Positions 8,789-17,577 of a DNA stretch of 64,000 nucleotides are shown piece after piece. The notes under the pieces were generated by a model, which did not search any database, was not told the origin of the DNA, and saw only the letters and a program-made list of their open reading frames with translations. Location of the stretch: NCBI GenBank assembly GCA_905216055.1, contig CAJMSH010000003.1, forward strand, positions 193,999-257,998, written 5' to 3'. This stretch comes from an uncultured bacterium. GTDB taxonomy: Bacteria; Cyanobacteriota; Vampirovibrionia; Gastranaerophilales; Gastranaerophilaceae. Numbering within the stretch: the first letter of the stretch is position 1; each line of letters begins with the position of its first letter. The position numbers and the translations under genes are program-made.

Positions 8789-9034
8789 TTAATAAAAAGT
8801 AAGCGGGTTTAAAACCCGCTTTTTTAGTATTATTAAAGGCATATAAAAATATTCAATTTTGTCTGATGGATACTCTTTTATGGTTTTATTAACATTAATA
8901 TTTCTAAAATAAATACCCAATAAATAATTTATCACAGCAGTAAGCAATCCTGCCACAATATATATTAATAAAATTAAATTATCTAAATTAATTCTTCCTT
9001 GTTGTAGCAAAATCATAACTCCCAGCTTTAGCAT
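8789..9034 (-). CDS. Possible small membrane protein
   Basis: An 81-residue frame follows the His/Lys-rich gene by about 15 bases. It has one strong hydrophobic stretch (LDNLILLIYIVAGLLTAVIN) and a polar end. The ATG at 9034 is used; a TTG two codons upstream is an alternative, and neither has a clear Shine-Dalgarno sequence. The last ten codons run through the terminator hairpin at 8797-8826, which is odd for an intact gene and suggests that the original end was replaced at the tRNA-fragment junction. It may be a remnant. Confidence 0.35.
   Translation of the reverse strand: MLKLGVMILLQQGRINLDNLILLIYIVAGLLTAVINYLLGIYFRNINVNKTIKEYPSDKIEYFYMPLIILKKRVLNPLTFY
8797..8826. terminator. Terminator after the last tRNA fragment
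   Basis: AAGCGGG and CCCGCTT pair around TTTAAAA, with T-run on the plus side and A-run on the other. It overlaps the 3' end of the minus-strand small reading frame. Confidence 0.75.
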
Positions 9035-9048
9035 AATCAAAATATAAA

Positions 9049-9309
9049 CTAATGTTTACCCCACCATTTATGAAAATGATTCCATTTTTTCTCATGTTTT
9101 GGTTTGTGCTTTTTCTTATGCTTTGGTTTCGGCTTATGTTTATGACATTTATGATCATCACATCTTTCATACGAATCTGATGTTTTAAACATAACCTCAG
9201 TATTATTTCGTCTTAAACCAAACCAAGTGAAATCACCGTGCGCACTTGCAACTGTATAAGATGAAGTAACGAGAATACAAACCAACATTATTAAAAACTT
9301 TTTTAACAT
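9049..9309 (-). CDS. Small secreted His/Lys-rich protein
   Basis: The 86-residue product starts with a clear signal peptide (MLKKFLIMLVCILVTSSYTV, cleavage probably after ASA). The mature part is short. After a neutral stretch (GDFTWFGLRRNN) it becomes a dense His, Lys and Pro tail (HKCHKHKPKPKHKKKHKPKH) with Trp near the end. Such tails can bind metal ions or anionic surfaces. A strong GGAGG sits before the ATG. I do not recognise a family. It lies at the outer edge of the tRNA-Arg island. Confidence 0.7.
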   Translation of the reverse strand: MLKKFLIMLVCILVTSSYTVASAHGDFTWFGLRRNNTEVMFKTSDSYERCDDHKCHKHKPKPKHKKKHKPKHEKKWNHFHKWWGKH

Positions 9310-9504
9310 ATAACCTCCAAAAACTTCCTTAGAAAGTTATTATCCGATGTTATAAATTTTTTGTCAAGTTTAGTTTTGTTAAGAGAGTCAATTTTAATTC
9401 ACTTTTCTAAAAATTAAATTCGAAAATTAAAATAGATAATACTACTGACAGTTTTTTTACAAAAAGCTTTTTATAATACAAATTCTTTTTTAATATTAAA
9501 CGCT

Positions 9505-10029
9505 TCAAATATCTTTTTTTGCATTTTTCAATTCAATAAAATGCTCAATATTACGGTATTTAAAAACTTTAGCAGGGTTGCCTCCTGCTATTGCATAAGG
9601 AGGTATTTCACCGTGAACTACTGCTCCAGCCTGAATTATAGCACCCTCACCAATAACTGTACCAGGTAATATTATTACTTTTGCACCTATCCACACAAAA
9701 TCACCAATAATAACACCTTTCTTTATTGATGTACCATCATATGGAATATCATTGCCCTCATAATTATGACTTGATGATATTATTTGTGAATCAAAACCAG
9801 CAACAAAATAATTCCCTAATACAACATCCCCATTACCACTTATTCTCATTCCATTTAACTTTACATGGTCTTTAATTACAGTATTTTTATTAACAGTAGA
9901 AAATCTTGAACATTGGAAATTTTTACCAATTGATTTAGCTGTAAATATTATCTGTATACTGTTGCAAAACTGTCTAAACCAGATTCGTATAAATTTTATT
10001 GGAATTAAACAGGATAAAATTTTAATCAT
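9505..10029 (-). CDS. Hexapeptide-repeat acyltransferase
   Basis: The left-handed beta-helix signature is clear in residues about 60-155: repeated [IV]G-x4 turns such as VVLGNYFVAG, GVIIGDFVWIGAKVIILPG, TVIGEGAIIQAGAVV, ending with IPPYAIAGGNPAKVFKYR. This is the maltose/galactoside/capsule O-acetyltransferase group (LbH-MAT type), which moves an acetyl group from acetyl-CoA to a sugar. A surface polysaccharide or lipid sugar is a likely acceptor, but no glycosyltransferase gene lies next to it. The N-terminal 40 residues are hydrophobic and basic. It is a monocistronic gene with a weak ribosome-binding site. Confidence 0.85.
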   Translation of the reverse strand: MIKILSCLIPIKFIRIWFRQFCNSIQIIFTAKSIGKNFQCSRFSTVNKNTVIKDHVKLNGMRISGNGDVVLGNYFVAGFDSQIISSSHNYEGNDIPYDGTSIKKGVIIGDFVWIGAKVIILPGTVIGEGAIIQAGAVVHGEIPPYAIAGGNPAKVFKYRNIEHFIELKNAKKDI

Positions 10030-10152
10030 CTTTGTTACCGAAAAAATTATATAAGAATAAAAGTATCATGTCAATCACTTTTTTATATTAATGTGCCTTA
10101 TAAGAGGTTTTTAAAAAATACTTTATACGATAACCTTATAATGAGGGAAATT

Positions 10153-10506
10153 ATGTTTTTTATTGACAAAAACAATATAGGAACTGTTATAAAAAATGCT
10201 CGGAAAAAAGCGGGACTCAAGCAATACGAACTTGCAGAAATGGCCGGTTTTTCAGAAAAACATTTATGCAGAATTGAAAATGGGAAATACCTTCCAAAAC
10301 TTGAACACTTTTTAAGTATAGTATCTATACTGAATCTTAAACTGGAAGATTTTGGAATTAATTCTGATGAGAAACACATTTCCCAAGAAAAAAATATTCT
10401 TATAAATAAAATTCTAACAAGCGATGATAAACTTGTTAAAATTTATTTTGAAATTTTCGAAAGTATTGATAAAATCATTAATTTTAACAAAAATAAAATG
10501 ATTTAA
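10153..10506 (+). CDS. XRE-family helix-turn-helix regulator
   Basis: Residues about 8-65 form a Cro/C1-type HTH (IGTVIKNARKKAGLKQYELA, GFSEKHLCRIENGK, PKLEHFLSIVSIL). The rest is a short helical tail. The ATG at 10153 is chosen because GAGGG lies six bases before it; frames from GTG 10093 and ATG 10141 are longer but have no such signal. It lies 119 bases upstream of the DHA2 efflux gene on the same strand and could control it, although no direct evidence is present. Confidence 0.8.
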   Translation: MFFIDKNNIGTVIKNARKKAGLKQYELAEMAGFSEKHLCRIENGKYLPKLEHFLSIVSILNLKLEDFGINSDEKHISQEKNILINKILTSDDKLVKIYFEIFESIDKIINFNKNKMI

Positions 10507-10592
10507 AACATTACTAAATTCTATTATTTAATCTACAAACTTTTTAAAATTGCATTCTTTTGATTGTTATGTTACCGTTATAATAGAAGTAG

Positions 10593-10606
10593 AGATAAAT
10601 TTATCT
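10593..10606. promoter_or_regulatory. Palindromic candidate operator before the efflux gene
   Basis: AGATAAATTTATCT is a perfect 14-base palindrome located just after a TATAAT box (10579-10584) and before the GGAGGG ribosome-binding site of the efflux gene. The position is that expected for a repressor site. Which regulator binds it is unknown. Confidence 0.4.
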
Positions 10607-10625
10607 GTAAATTTACGGAGGGAAT

Positions 10626-12179
10626 ATGAATACTGATACCCCGCTTATTCATAATGAAAAACATTTTAATCCTTGGATTGTTATGATTCCGGTTATGCTT
10701 TCGGTTTTTATGTTTGCATTAGACGAAACAATTTCAAATGTCGCATTACCTTATATGGCAGGTAGCTTTTCTATTAGCCATAACGAATCTACTTGGATTA
10801 TTACAAGTTATCTGGTCGCAAGCGGTGTTGTTATACCTGCTGTTGACTTTTTCTCAAAACTTATGGGTAGAAAAACTTATTTTTTGATAAGTGTTACTAT
10901 ATTTACGATTGCATCTGTTCTTTGCGGACTGTCTAAATCTATGGCAATGATTTTGTTCGCAAGAATTTTGCAAGGTATAGGCGGTGGTGGAATTATGCCT
11001 ATTTCTCAGGCTATAATTTTTGAAATCTTCCCGAAAGAAAAACGTGCCGCTGCGATGGCTGTATTCGGTTTAGGTGTTGTTATGGCGCCGATTATGGGGC
11101 CGGCTCTTGGGGGGTGGCTTACTGAAACCTGGTCATGGCCTTTTATTTACTTTATCAACGTACCGTTTGGAATTGTAGCTTTCCACTTAATCAAAAAACT
11201 TGTATTTGACCCGCCTTATGCAAGAAAACAAAAAAATGTCACAATGGATTATTCAGGATTTTTCTTCCTGTGCGTTTGGCTTTTGACCTTACAGATTGTA
11301 CTTGATAAAGGTAACGATGCCGATTGGTTCGGGGCTGCTTGGATTTGCAAAACATTCGCTATTTCTATGATGGCAATGGTTGCATTCTTTACTATCCAAG
11401 TTAAAAAAGAAAAACCGCTAATTGATTTATCTATTTTGAAAGATAAAAACTTCTTCTTCGGAACTATTGTACTAATGGTATTGATGGGCGTTATGATGGC
11501 GTCTGCTGCAATATTACCTTCTATGTTGCAACAGTTGATGGGTTATACATCTTTCTTAAGCGGTATTTCAATGGTGCCAAGAGGAGCAGGTTGTCTTTTG
11601 GCAACGGTTATATGCGGTGTTCTTACAACAAAAATCGGGACAAAACCACTTATTATTGCAGGGTTAATAATCCTTGGAATTGGCGGATTGATGTTTGGAG
11701 AGATTAATACAACCATTGCTTTGGTTGATATTGCACTGCCAAATATGGTATTCGGGCTCGGAATGATTATGGCAATGGTTCCGATGATGAACGTATCTTG
11801 CAGCACATTAACCAACGACCAACAAACAAATGCCGCAGGTGTTCAAAACCTTTTGAAAAACATAGGTGCAGCTGTTGGTACATCTCTTGCAACAACTATG
11901 ATTTCCCGTTTTGGACAGGTTCACCAAATGATGATGGTTGGGCATTTGAATTTTTCAAATGACGTTTATACACAAAAACTAAATAGCTTGGCTGCAAGTT
12001 TTGCATCAAGCACAGATATGTCAACAGCTTTAAATATGGCTCAAGGGCAACTTTACAATCAACTTTTACAACAATCAAGCCTTTGGGGCTATGTTGAAAC
12101 CTTCAGATATTTCGGGATAGCAGCATTCGTCATAATCCCGCTTGTTGTTCTGTTTATTAAACATAAAAGAACTGCTTAA
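10626..12179 (+). CDS. DHA2-family drug:H+ antiporter (EmrB/QacA type)
   Basis: An inner-membrane major facilitator transporter of 517 residues, in the range of the 14-helix DHA2 family. Visible motifs are LDETISNVALPYM in helix 1 (family motif D1), WIITSYLVA, MGRKTYF (motif A), GGGGIMPISQAI in helix 4 and GPALGGWLTETWSWPFIYFI (motif C, proton antiporters). Drug or toxic metabolite export is the usual role. The start has a strong GGAGGG. No EmrA-type adaptor or outer-membrane channel is adjacent, so it may act alone or with partners elsewhere. The upstream XRE gene is a possible regulator. Confidence 0.93.
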   Translation: MNTDTPLIHNEKHFNPWIVMIPVMLSVFMFALDETISNVALPYMAGSFSISHNESTWIITSYLVASGVVIPAVDFFSKLMGRKTYFLISVTIFTIASVLCGLSKSMAMILFARILQGIGGGGIMPISQAIIFEIFPKEKRAAAMAVFGLGVVMAPIMGPALGGWLTETWSWPFIYFINVPFGIVAFHLIKKLVFDPPYARKQKNVTMDYSGFFFLCVWLLTLQIVLDKGNDADWFGAAWICKTFAISMMAMVAFFTIQVKKEKPLIDLSILKDKNFFFGTIVLMVLMGVMMASAAILPSMLQQLMGYTSFLSGISMVPRGAGCLLATVICGVLTTKIGTKPLIIAGLIILGIGGLMFGEINTTIALVDIALPNMVFGLGMIMAMVPMMNVSCSTLTNDQQTNAAGVQNLLKNIGAAVGTSLATTMISRFGQVHQMMMVGHLNFSNDVYTQKLNSLAASFASSTDMSTALNMAQGQLYNQLLQQSSLWGYVETFRYFGIAAFVIIPLVVLFIKHKRTA

Positions 12180-12211
12180 AAATATTACCTTGTAGCATAT
12201 AGAAATTACAG

Positions 12212-12246
12212 TTTCCCTCTTTTTTAATAATATTAAAAGGAGGGAA
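12212..12246 (+). promoter_or_regulatory. Hairpin that masks the ribosome-binding site of the cupin gene
   Basis: TTTCCCTCTTTTTTAAT at 12212-12228 can pair with ATTAAAAGGAGGGAAA at 12231-12246. The second arm contains the AGGAGG Shine-Dalgarno sequence (12238-12243) of the gene starting at 12249. Pairing would block translation. It may double as the end signal of the efflux transcript. Confidence 0.55.
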
Positions 12247-12248
12247 AT

Positions 12249-12554
12249 ATGTTTTATAACGTTTTAAAAGCAAAAGATATTGTTGACTTGGGTGAAGAAA
12301 AATTTAAACACGAAATTCTTATGCAGGATAATGATAATTGTCTATCAGTAATTGCAATTAAAAAGGGAGAAATTATTGACACACATACATCTGTTTGTGA
12401 TGCTGCTGTATATGTTTTGGACGGAGAAATTGAGATGCACTTTGATGCGGAAAAATTTAAGGTTGATAAAGGGGAAATTTTAATGTTTAAAAAAGATATA
12501 GAACACAAAGTTGTTGCACTTAAGGACAGCAAATTCCTTTTGATAAAAATTTAA
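12249..12554 (+). CDS. Small cupin-domain protein
   Basis: A 101-residue single-domain cupin. The barrel motifs are visible in degenerate form: IIDTHTSVCDAAVYVLDGEI and VDKGEILMFKKDIEHKV. A histidine in each part could bind a metal, but the first motif lacks the usual HxH pair, so enzymatic activity is uncertain. These proteins often bind small ligands or oxidise thiols. It follows the efflux pump by 70 bases and its Shine-Dalgarno sequence lies in a hairpin arm. Confidence 0.8.
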   Translation: MFYNVLKAKDIVDLGEEKFKHEILMQDNDNCLSVIAIKKGEIIDTHTSVCDAAVYVLDGEIEMHFDAEKFKVDKGEILMFKKDIEHKVVALKDSKFLLIKI

Positions 12555-12592
12555 AAAGGTTAAAGTTTATAAATTTTATATACTTAATAAAA

Positions 12593-12624
12593 AAGAGAGC
12601 CCTTGTTTATTAAAGGACTCTCTA
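12593..12624. terminator. Terminator between cupin and PrsA-like gene
   Basis: AGAGAGCCCTT and AAGGACTCTCT pair with one mismatch between two convergent genes. A-rich and T-rich flanks allow use in both directions. Confidence 0.7.
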
Positions 12625-12650
12625 TTATTTACAATTTTGTTCACTTATTA

Positions 12651-13799
12651 TTATTTTTTGTTTTTAGCAGCTTCTTCTTTTAATTGTTTTTCTTTTTCTG
12701 CACTGTTTTTAATAGTTTCTTGAACACCTTTTTGAACATTTGCAGGATCATAATCCGGATTTACATATTCAATTTTAGCTGTTTTCTTCAATGATTCTGT
12801 AAGGTCATCGATAAGCTTAATTTGTTTTTGATTTGCAAGATAAGCTTTAATATTATCTTTTACTTTTGCAAAAGGTTCAGTGCTTGCAGCAGCTCTGTCT
12901 GTAACCATGATAATATGATAACCGTATTGAGATCTTACAACTTTATCAGAAACAGTATTTGGTTTCATTGAAAATGCTGCTTTTGAAAATTCAGGAACCA
13001 TATCTTTTGCAGCAAAGAAACCTAAATCTCCACCTTTAGAAGCTGTTGTTGTATCTTCAGAATTTTCTTTTGCAAGTTTTGCAAACTGAGTCATATCTTT
13101 TTTAGCTTCTGCTAATAGTTGGTTTGCTTTAGCTTCTTTTGCCTGAATTTCTTCAGCAACTTTTGCTTTTATAGCTGCTTCATCAAGATTTTTGTTTTTA
13201 GGATCTGATTTAACAATTTCTGTTATTTCTTCAGGATTTACTGAAATAAGAATGTGAGAAGCTCTTACTCTATCAGGATGTTTAAATTTATTCAAATTTG
13301 TATCATAGAATTTTTTAGCTTCTGCATCTGAAACTGTTGAAGAACCTAAAGATTGTGCAAGTTTTTTCATCTTAACTTCTTCTTTCAAATCTCTTTTGAA
13401 ATCAGCATTTGACATATCATATTGTTTCAAAAGAGCATTTAGTTGTTCTTTTGAACCTAATTTGTCAATAATTTCTTTTACAGCATCGTCAACATCTTTG
13501 TTAGTAACTTTTATACCACGTTTTTGAATTTCCTGATCAAGAAGTGCTTTTACAACCAATTCATTAATTACTCTTTCTTTAATTAAAAGGTATAAAAAGT
13601 CATTTTTACCATCTTTTACATTTATACCGAAAGCTTTTGCAATTCCGGTATTTGCCTGTTTATCAAATTCCTGATCAAACTGACCTTGTGTAATGGTTTG
13701 GTCATTAACTTTAATAATAGCCTCACCTGATTTCAAGCCGCATCCGGTAAACAATACTGCTGAAAGCGCAAGCGTTGCCAGTAATTTTTTCCCTCTCAT
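12651..13799 (-). CDS. PrsA/SurA-like peptidyl-prolyl isomerase lipoprotein
   Basis: Helps secreted or outer-membrane proteins fold. A lipoprotein signal (MRGKKLLATLALSAVLFTGC) places Cys at residue 20. Residues 25-160 resemble the SurA N-terminal chaperone part (INELVVKALLDQEIQKRGIK, VTNKDVDDAVKEII). Residues about 175-305 are a parvulin domain, with VRASHILI at the start and SKGGDLGFFAAKDMVPEF then VRSQYGYHIIMV at the end, the usual parvulin landmarks. The C-terminal tail is Lys/Glu-rich. AAGGAGA precedes the ATG. It follows mfd by about 20 bases and is probably cotranscribed. I leave the symbol open because PrsA and SurA types cannot be separated here. Confidence 0.88.
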   Translation of the reverse strand: MRGKKLLATLALSAVLFTGCGLKSGEAIIKVNDQTITQGQFDQEFDKQANTGIAKAFGINVKDGKNDFLYLLIKERVINELVVKALLDQEIQKRGIKVTNKDVDDAVKEIIDKLGSKEQLNALLKQYDMSNADFKRDLKEEVKMKKLAQSLGSSTVSDAEAKKFYDTNLNKFKHPDRVRASHILISVNPEEITEIVKSDPKNKNLDEAAIKAKVAEEIQAKEAKANQLLAEAKKDMTQFAKLAKENSEDTTTASKGGDLGFFAAKDMVPEFSKAAFSMKPNTVSDKVVRSQYGYHIIMVTDRAAASTEPFAKVKDNIKAYLANQKQIKLIDDLTESLKKTAKIEYVNPDYDPANVQKGVQETIKNSAEKEKQLKEEAAKNKK

Positions 13800-13820
13800 A
13801 ATGTCTCCTTTTTTACTATC

Positions 13821-16800
13821 TTATTTATAAGCAAATTCATTACTTACTTTACGTATATAATAAAACAAATCTGTTAAAATGTTAAATATTTCATTAAAAT
13901 TCATATAAGAATTGTTTAATAATAAAATCGATTTCCCTTCTGTGCAAGACTTTGGAGCAATTGTAAATTTTATGCGTTTTAAAATTTCAGAAGGAAGAGC
14001 GTGTTGAATTATTTTCCATTCAGGTTGAGAGAACGGTGTGTAAATTCTTATATTATCTTCAGTTTCACGTATTAGAGAAATTTTTACATCTGTAGCTGCA
14101 AGCCTTATTCTTATCAATTTTATTAAATTTTCAACGCTTTCCGGAGGTTTGGCAAATCTATCCTTCCATTCCTCGGTTATATAATCCAATTCAACATCAG
14201 ATTTAACATCCGCCAAACGTTTATATTCAATCATTTTTTGTTCGGCAGAACCTACCCATTCATCAGGGATAAATGCTGTTACATTAATATCAACGATAGT
14301 CGGTTCTGTTTTGTCAACTGCTTGTCCTTGAAGCTCTTGAACAGTTTCTTCCAACAATTGACAATACGTATCAAACCCAACATTCACCATGTGGCCGTGT
14401 TGTTTTGTACCTAAAATATTGCCGACTCCGCGAATTTCAACATCACGCATAGCAATTTGATAACCGCTTCCAAGATTTGTAAACTCTTTTATGGCTTTCA
14501 ATCTTTGAACTGCATCAGGCGTAATTTCCTTTGACTTTGTATATAAACAATAGCAATAAGCCTGTCTTTGTGAACGGCCTACACGACCTCTCAACTGATA
14601 AAGCTGTGCCAGACCAAACTTGTCAGCATTATGAATAATCATAGTATTTGCATTTGGAATATCAATTCCGTTTTCAATAATCGTAGTTGCCAAAAGAACA
14701 TCATATTCATGGTTTGCGAAATCTATGATAACTTTTTCCAAAGTTTTTTCATCCATCTGTCCATGACCTATTGCAATACGCGCATTTGGAACAAGTTTTT
14801 GCAACTGCATTTTAAATTCATCAATAGTTTCAACGCGGTTGTAAAGATAAAATACCTGCCCTTCACGGTCTAATTCATGGATTATTGCATTTTTCACAAT
14901 ATTTTCACTCCATTCACCGACATAAGTTTTTATCGGAAGCCTGTTTTTAGGCGGAGTATTAATTATTGACATATCTTTTATGCCTGACAATGACATATAA
15001 AGTGTTCTTGGAATCGGGGTTGCTGACATTGTAATAATATCAATATTTTCACGAAGTTGTTTCAATTTTTCCTTATGTCTTACACCAAAACGATGCTCCT
15101 CATCAATTACCAAAAGCCCTAAATCTTTGAAAACAATACCCTCCTGCAAAAGTCTGTGAGTACCTATAACGACATCGCATTCACCGGTTGCAAGATGCTT
15201 AACCGTTTCTTTCTGCTCTTTTTTAGAACGGAAACGTGATAAAAGTTCGACATTAACTCCAAAAGGCTTAAACCTTTCACTTATCGTCTGGTAATGCTGG
15301 AATGCCAAAATAGTAGTCGGCACAACAACAGCGACTTGTTTGCCTGATGTTACAGCCTTGAATATTCCACGCATAGCAACTTCGGTTTTTCCAAAGCCAA
15401 CATCACCGCAAATCAACCTGTCCATAGGCTGTTCACTTTCCATATCAGCCTTAACATCATTGATAGCCTTCATCTGATCAGGAGTTTCCGTGTATTCAAA
15501 AGCCTCTTCCATCTCAACCTGCCAAGCCGTATCAGGCAAAAATTGGATTCCCTTTTGCATTTTTCTTCGCGCATATAATCTTAACAAATCATAAGCGACC
15601 TGTTCAACCTCTTTTTTAACACGAGTTTTTGTATTTTCCCAATCTTTTCCGCCCATTCTGGAAAGTTTTGGTTTTATTGAACCGGAACCTCTATATCTTA
15701 CAAGAAGATTTATCTGTTCTGCAGGAATATGAAGTCTGTCTTTATTTGCGTATTCAATAGTCAAATAATCCTTTAATTGTCCATCAATTTCCTGCTGTGA
15801 CAATCCCTTGTATATTCCGACACCATGAATACTATGAACAACATATTCTCCCTCTTTTATATCGTTAATATTCTCAATATATTCAGGTTTTTCCTTGTAA
15901 TAAGAACGTTTGGTAGAGGTAATCTCTTTGGTTCGTTTATTGAAAAGCTCTCTATCAGTAATTATTATGGTATTAAAATCCTCTAAAACAGAGCCATGTA
16001 ATGAGATGCTTTCGTTATATTCAACATCAAAAATATTCCGCTCTGAAAGAATTTCCTTAACCCTTTCAGGATAATCTGTCGCAATAATTATTCTGTAATC
16101 TCTTTTAGAACTTATATAATTTGCAATATCATCAAGCTTTGCACCAAAATTCTGAACTGTTTGAGTATTAAATTCAACAATTTCATCAGTTTCACTGTCA
16201 AGAAAATTGTTCAATCCAACTTTTACAAAGCCTGCACACTTTTGTATAAATTCTTCAAAAGTAACATGATTACGACCTTTTAAATCAGCATTCAATCCGA
16301 GTTTCAAATTCTCTTGAAGCTGCTCTTCAAAATTTTTATCTAAATTTTCATACTTTGTATAAATTTCAGAAGTTTCATCAAAAACAAGAATGTAATCTTT
16401 AAAATAATCCAAAATGCTTACAAAATTATCATTAAAATAATTTTGATAAACTTCAATTCCCTCAAAATACCCCTCATCATCTTCAGGCTTAATTTCTTCT
16501 GGGATTCCTTTTTCAATCGTAAATTTATACATCGGCATAACTTTTGCAGACTTTAATTTTTCGATTGATTTTTGAGTTTCGTTGTTAAAATACCTGATAT
16601 CAACAATTTCATCACCCCAAAGCTCAATTCTTACAGGATGTTTGTCCAATGAATAAAAATCAATGATATCTCCTCTTATACTAAATTCCCCGATATCGGA
16701 AACCATTGTTGCACGCTTAAACCCAAGATTTATAAAATTTTGTGCAAGCTCTTTTGTATCAATCTCATCACCAATTTTGACAGAAAATGAATTAGCTTCA

Positions 16801-17183
16801 TAAAATTCATTTGTCGGGAATTTTTCCAAAACAGCTTTTACAGGTGTAAGAACAATATCAGGCTTCTCCCTCAAAATCCTTACCTGCTCTGCATAATCAT
16901 ATCTGTTTGGAGAAACTGTTTCATACATCGAAATATTTTGAAAAGGCATAAGCTCAGATTTTTCACCAAACGCCTTTAACAAATCATTTTGATATTTTAG
17001 TGCATTTTGCTCAGTAGAAGTTATTACAAGGATTTTTTTATCCGTAATTTTTTTTATTTTTGTAATTAGTAATAACCTCAAAAGAGTTGTCAAACCTGTA
17101 ATTGCGAAAGAATATGACCTTGCAAGATATCTTTCAAACAAAGCATAATTTTCGTTATTTTCAGGTGCATTAATTCTAAACAT
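13821..17183 (-). CDS. mfd: Transcription-repair coupling factor
   Basis: Removes RNA polymerase stalled at DNA lesions and recruits UvrA. The 1120-residue length is close to the usual 1150. The N-terminal UvrB-like region has SFAITGLTTLLRL in place of a strict Walker A. The RNA polymerase interaction domain (EGEYVVHSIHGVGIYKGL) is followed by SF2 motor motifs: GDVGFGKTEVAMRG (Walker A), DEEHRFG, TATPIPRTL and RGRVGRSQRQAYCY, then the C-terminal TRCF domain. The ATG has no Shine-Dalgarno sequence and follows a TATAAT (17199-17194, minus strand) by ten bases, so the leader is very short. A strong terminator separates it from the upstream gene. Confidence 0.98.
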   Translation of the reverse strand: MFRINAPENNENYALFERYLARSYSFAITGLTTLLRLLLITKIKKITDKKILVITSTEQNALKYQNDLLKAFGEKSELMPFQNISMYETVSPNRYDYAEQVRILREKPDIVLTPVKAVLEKFPTNEFYEANSFSVKIGDEIDTKELAQNFINLGFKRATMVSDIGEFSIRGDIIDFYSLDKHPVRIELWGDEIVDIRYFNNETQKSIEKLKSAKVMPMYKFTIEKGIPEEIKPEDDEGYFEGIEVYQNYFNDNFVSILDYFKDYILVFDETSEIYTKYENLDKNFEEQLQENLKLGLNADLKGRNHVTFEEFIQKCAGFVKVGLNNFLDSETDEIVEFNTQTVQNFGAKLDDIANYISSKRDYRIIIATDYPERVKEILSERNIFDVEYNESISLHGSVLEDFNTIIITDRELFNKRTKEITSTKRSYYKEKPEYIENINDIKEGEYVVHSIHGVGIYKGLSQQEIDGQLKDYLTIEYANKDRLHIPAEQINLLVRYRGSGSIKPKLSRMGGKDWENTKTRVKKEVEQVAYDLLRLYARRKMQKGIQFLPDTAWQVEMEEAFEYTETPDQMKAINDVKADMESEQPMDRLICGDVGFGKTEVAMRGIFKAVTSGKQVAVVVPTTILAFQHYQTISERFKPFGVNVELLSRFRSKKEQKETVKHLATGECDVVIGTHRLLQEGIVFKDLGLLVIDEEHRFGVRHKEKLKQLRENIDIITMSATPIPRTLYMSLSGIKDMSIINTPPKNRLPIKTYVGEWSENIVKNAIIHELDREGQVFYLYNRVETIDEFKMQLQKLVPNARIAIGHGQMDEKTLEKVIIDFANHEYDVLLATTIIENGIDIPNANTMIIHNADKFGLAQLYQLRGRVGRSQRQAYCYCLYTKSKEITPDAVQRLKAIKEFTNLGSGYQIAMRDVEIRGVGNILGTKQHGHMVNVGFDTYCQLLEETVQELQGQAVDKTEPTIVDINVTAFIPDEWVGSAEQKMIEYKRLADVKSDVELDYITEEWKDRFAKPPESVENLIKLIRIRLAATDVKISLIRETEDNIRIYTPFSQPEWKIIQHALPSEILKRIKFTIAPKSCTEGKSILLLNNSYMNFNEIFNILTDLFYYIRKVSNEFAYK

Positions 17184-17203
17184 AATATATTTTATTATAA
17201 TTT

Positions 17204-17231
17204 AAAAAAGCTCTTTTAAAAGAGCTTTTTT
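17204..17231 (-). terminator. Perfect palindromic terminator upstream of mfd
   Basis: AAAAAAGCTCTTTT and AAAAGAGCTTTTTT form a perfect inverted repeat between the 114-residue gene and mfd on the minus strand. It should cut transcription from murA and leaves mfd to its own promoter. Confidence 0.85.
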
Positions 17232-17232
17232 A

Positions 17233-17577
17233 CTATTTTACATCTGTCTGATTAGGGCTTTTATATTCAATTCCCATTTCTTTAAGAGTTCTTATAAAGT
17301 TCTGGGCACATATTTTCTGGGCTTCCGGAGGCACAAACCTCAAAATTTCAACGGTTTTGGAAATAACAGGATCTTTATCGTACCAACGGTTGTTTGCATT
17401 AACGGGTTTGACCATCGCATAGAATTTATCGATTGTTTCTTTTGAAACTTTTTCTTCAATTTTTTTTAGAAAAATTTCAGCTTGAGCTCTCAATTCTGTT
17501 TGATAATTTCTCAAAAGCTCAATAACTTCAAGTAACAATGGATCATGATCATACCAGCGTTTGTATGCAGGTGCCAT
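17233..17577 (-). CDS. Hypothetical protein with two RWYDxDP repeats
   Basis: I do not recognise this 114-residue protein. It consists of two homologous halves: RWYDHDPLLLEVIELLRNYQ (residues 7-26) and RWYDKDPVISKTVEILRFVP (residues 63-82), each followed by a helix with a conserved pattern (AQAEIFLKKIEE / CAQNFIRTLKEMG). No signal peptide or membrane helix is present. Its ATG shares one base with the murA stop (TAATG), so it is translationally coupled to murA and probably made in proportion to it. A link to cell wall synthesis is only an inference from this position. Confidence 0.75.
   Translation of the reverse strand: MAPAYKRWYDHDPLLLEVIELLRNYQTELRAQAEIFLKKIEEKVSKETIDKFYAMVKPVNANNRWYDKDPVISKTVEILRFVPPEAQKICAQNFIRTLKEMGIEYKSPNQTDVK

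Noticed and set aside
10093..10152. Longer XRE protein from GTG 10093
   Set aside because: No ribosome-binding site there, whereas GAGGG precedes ATG 10153 and the HTH starts just after it.
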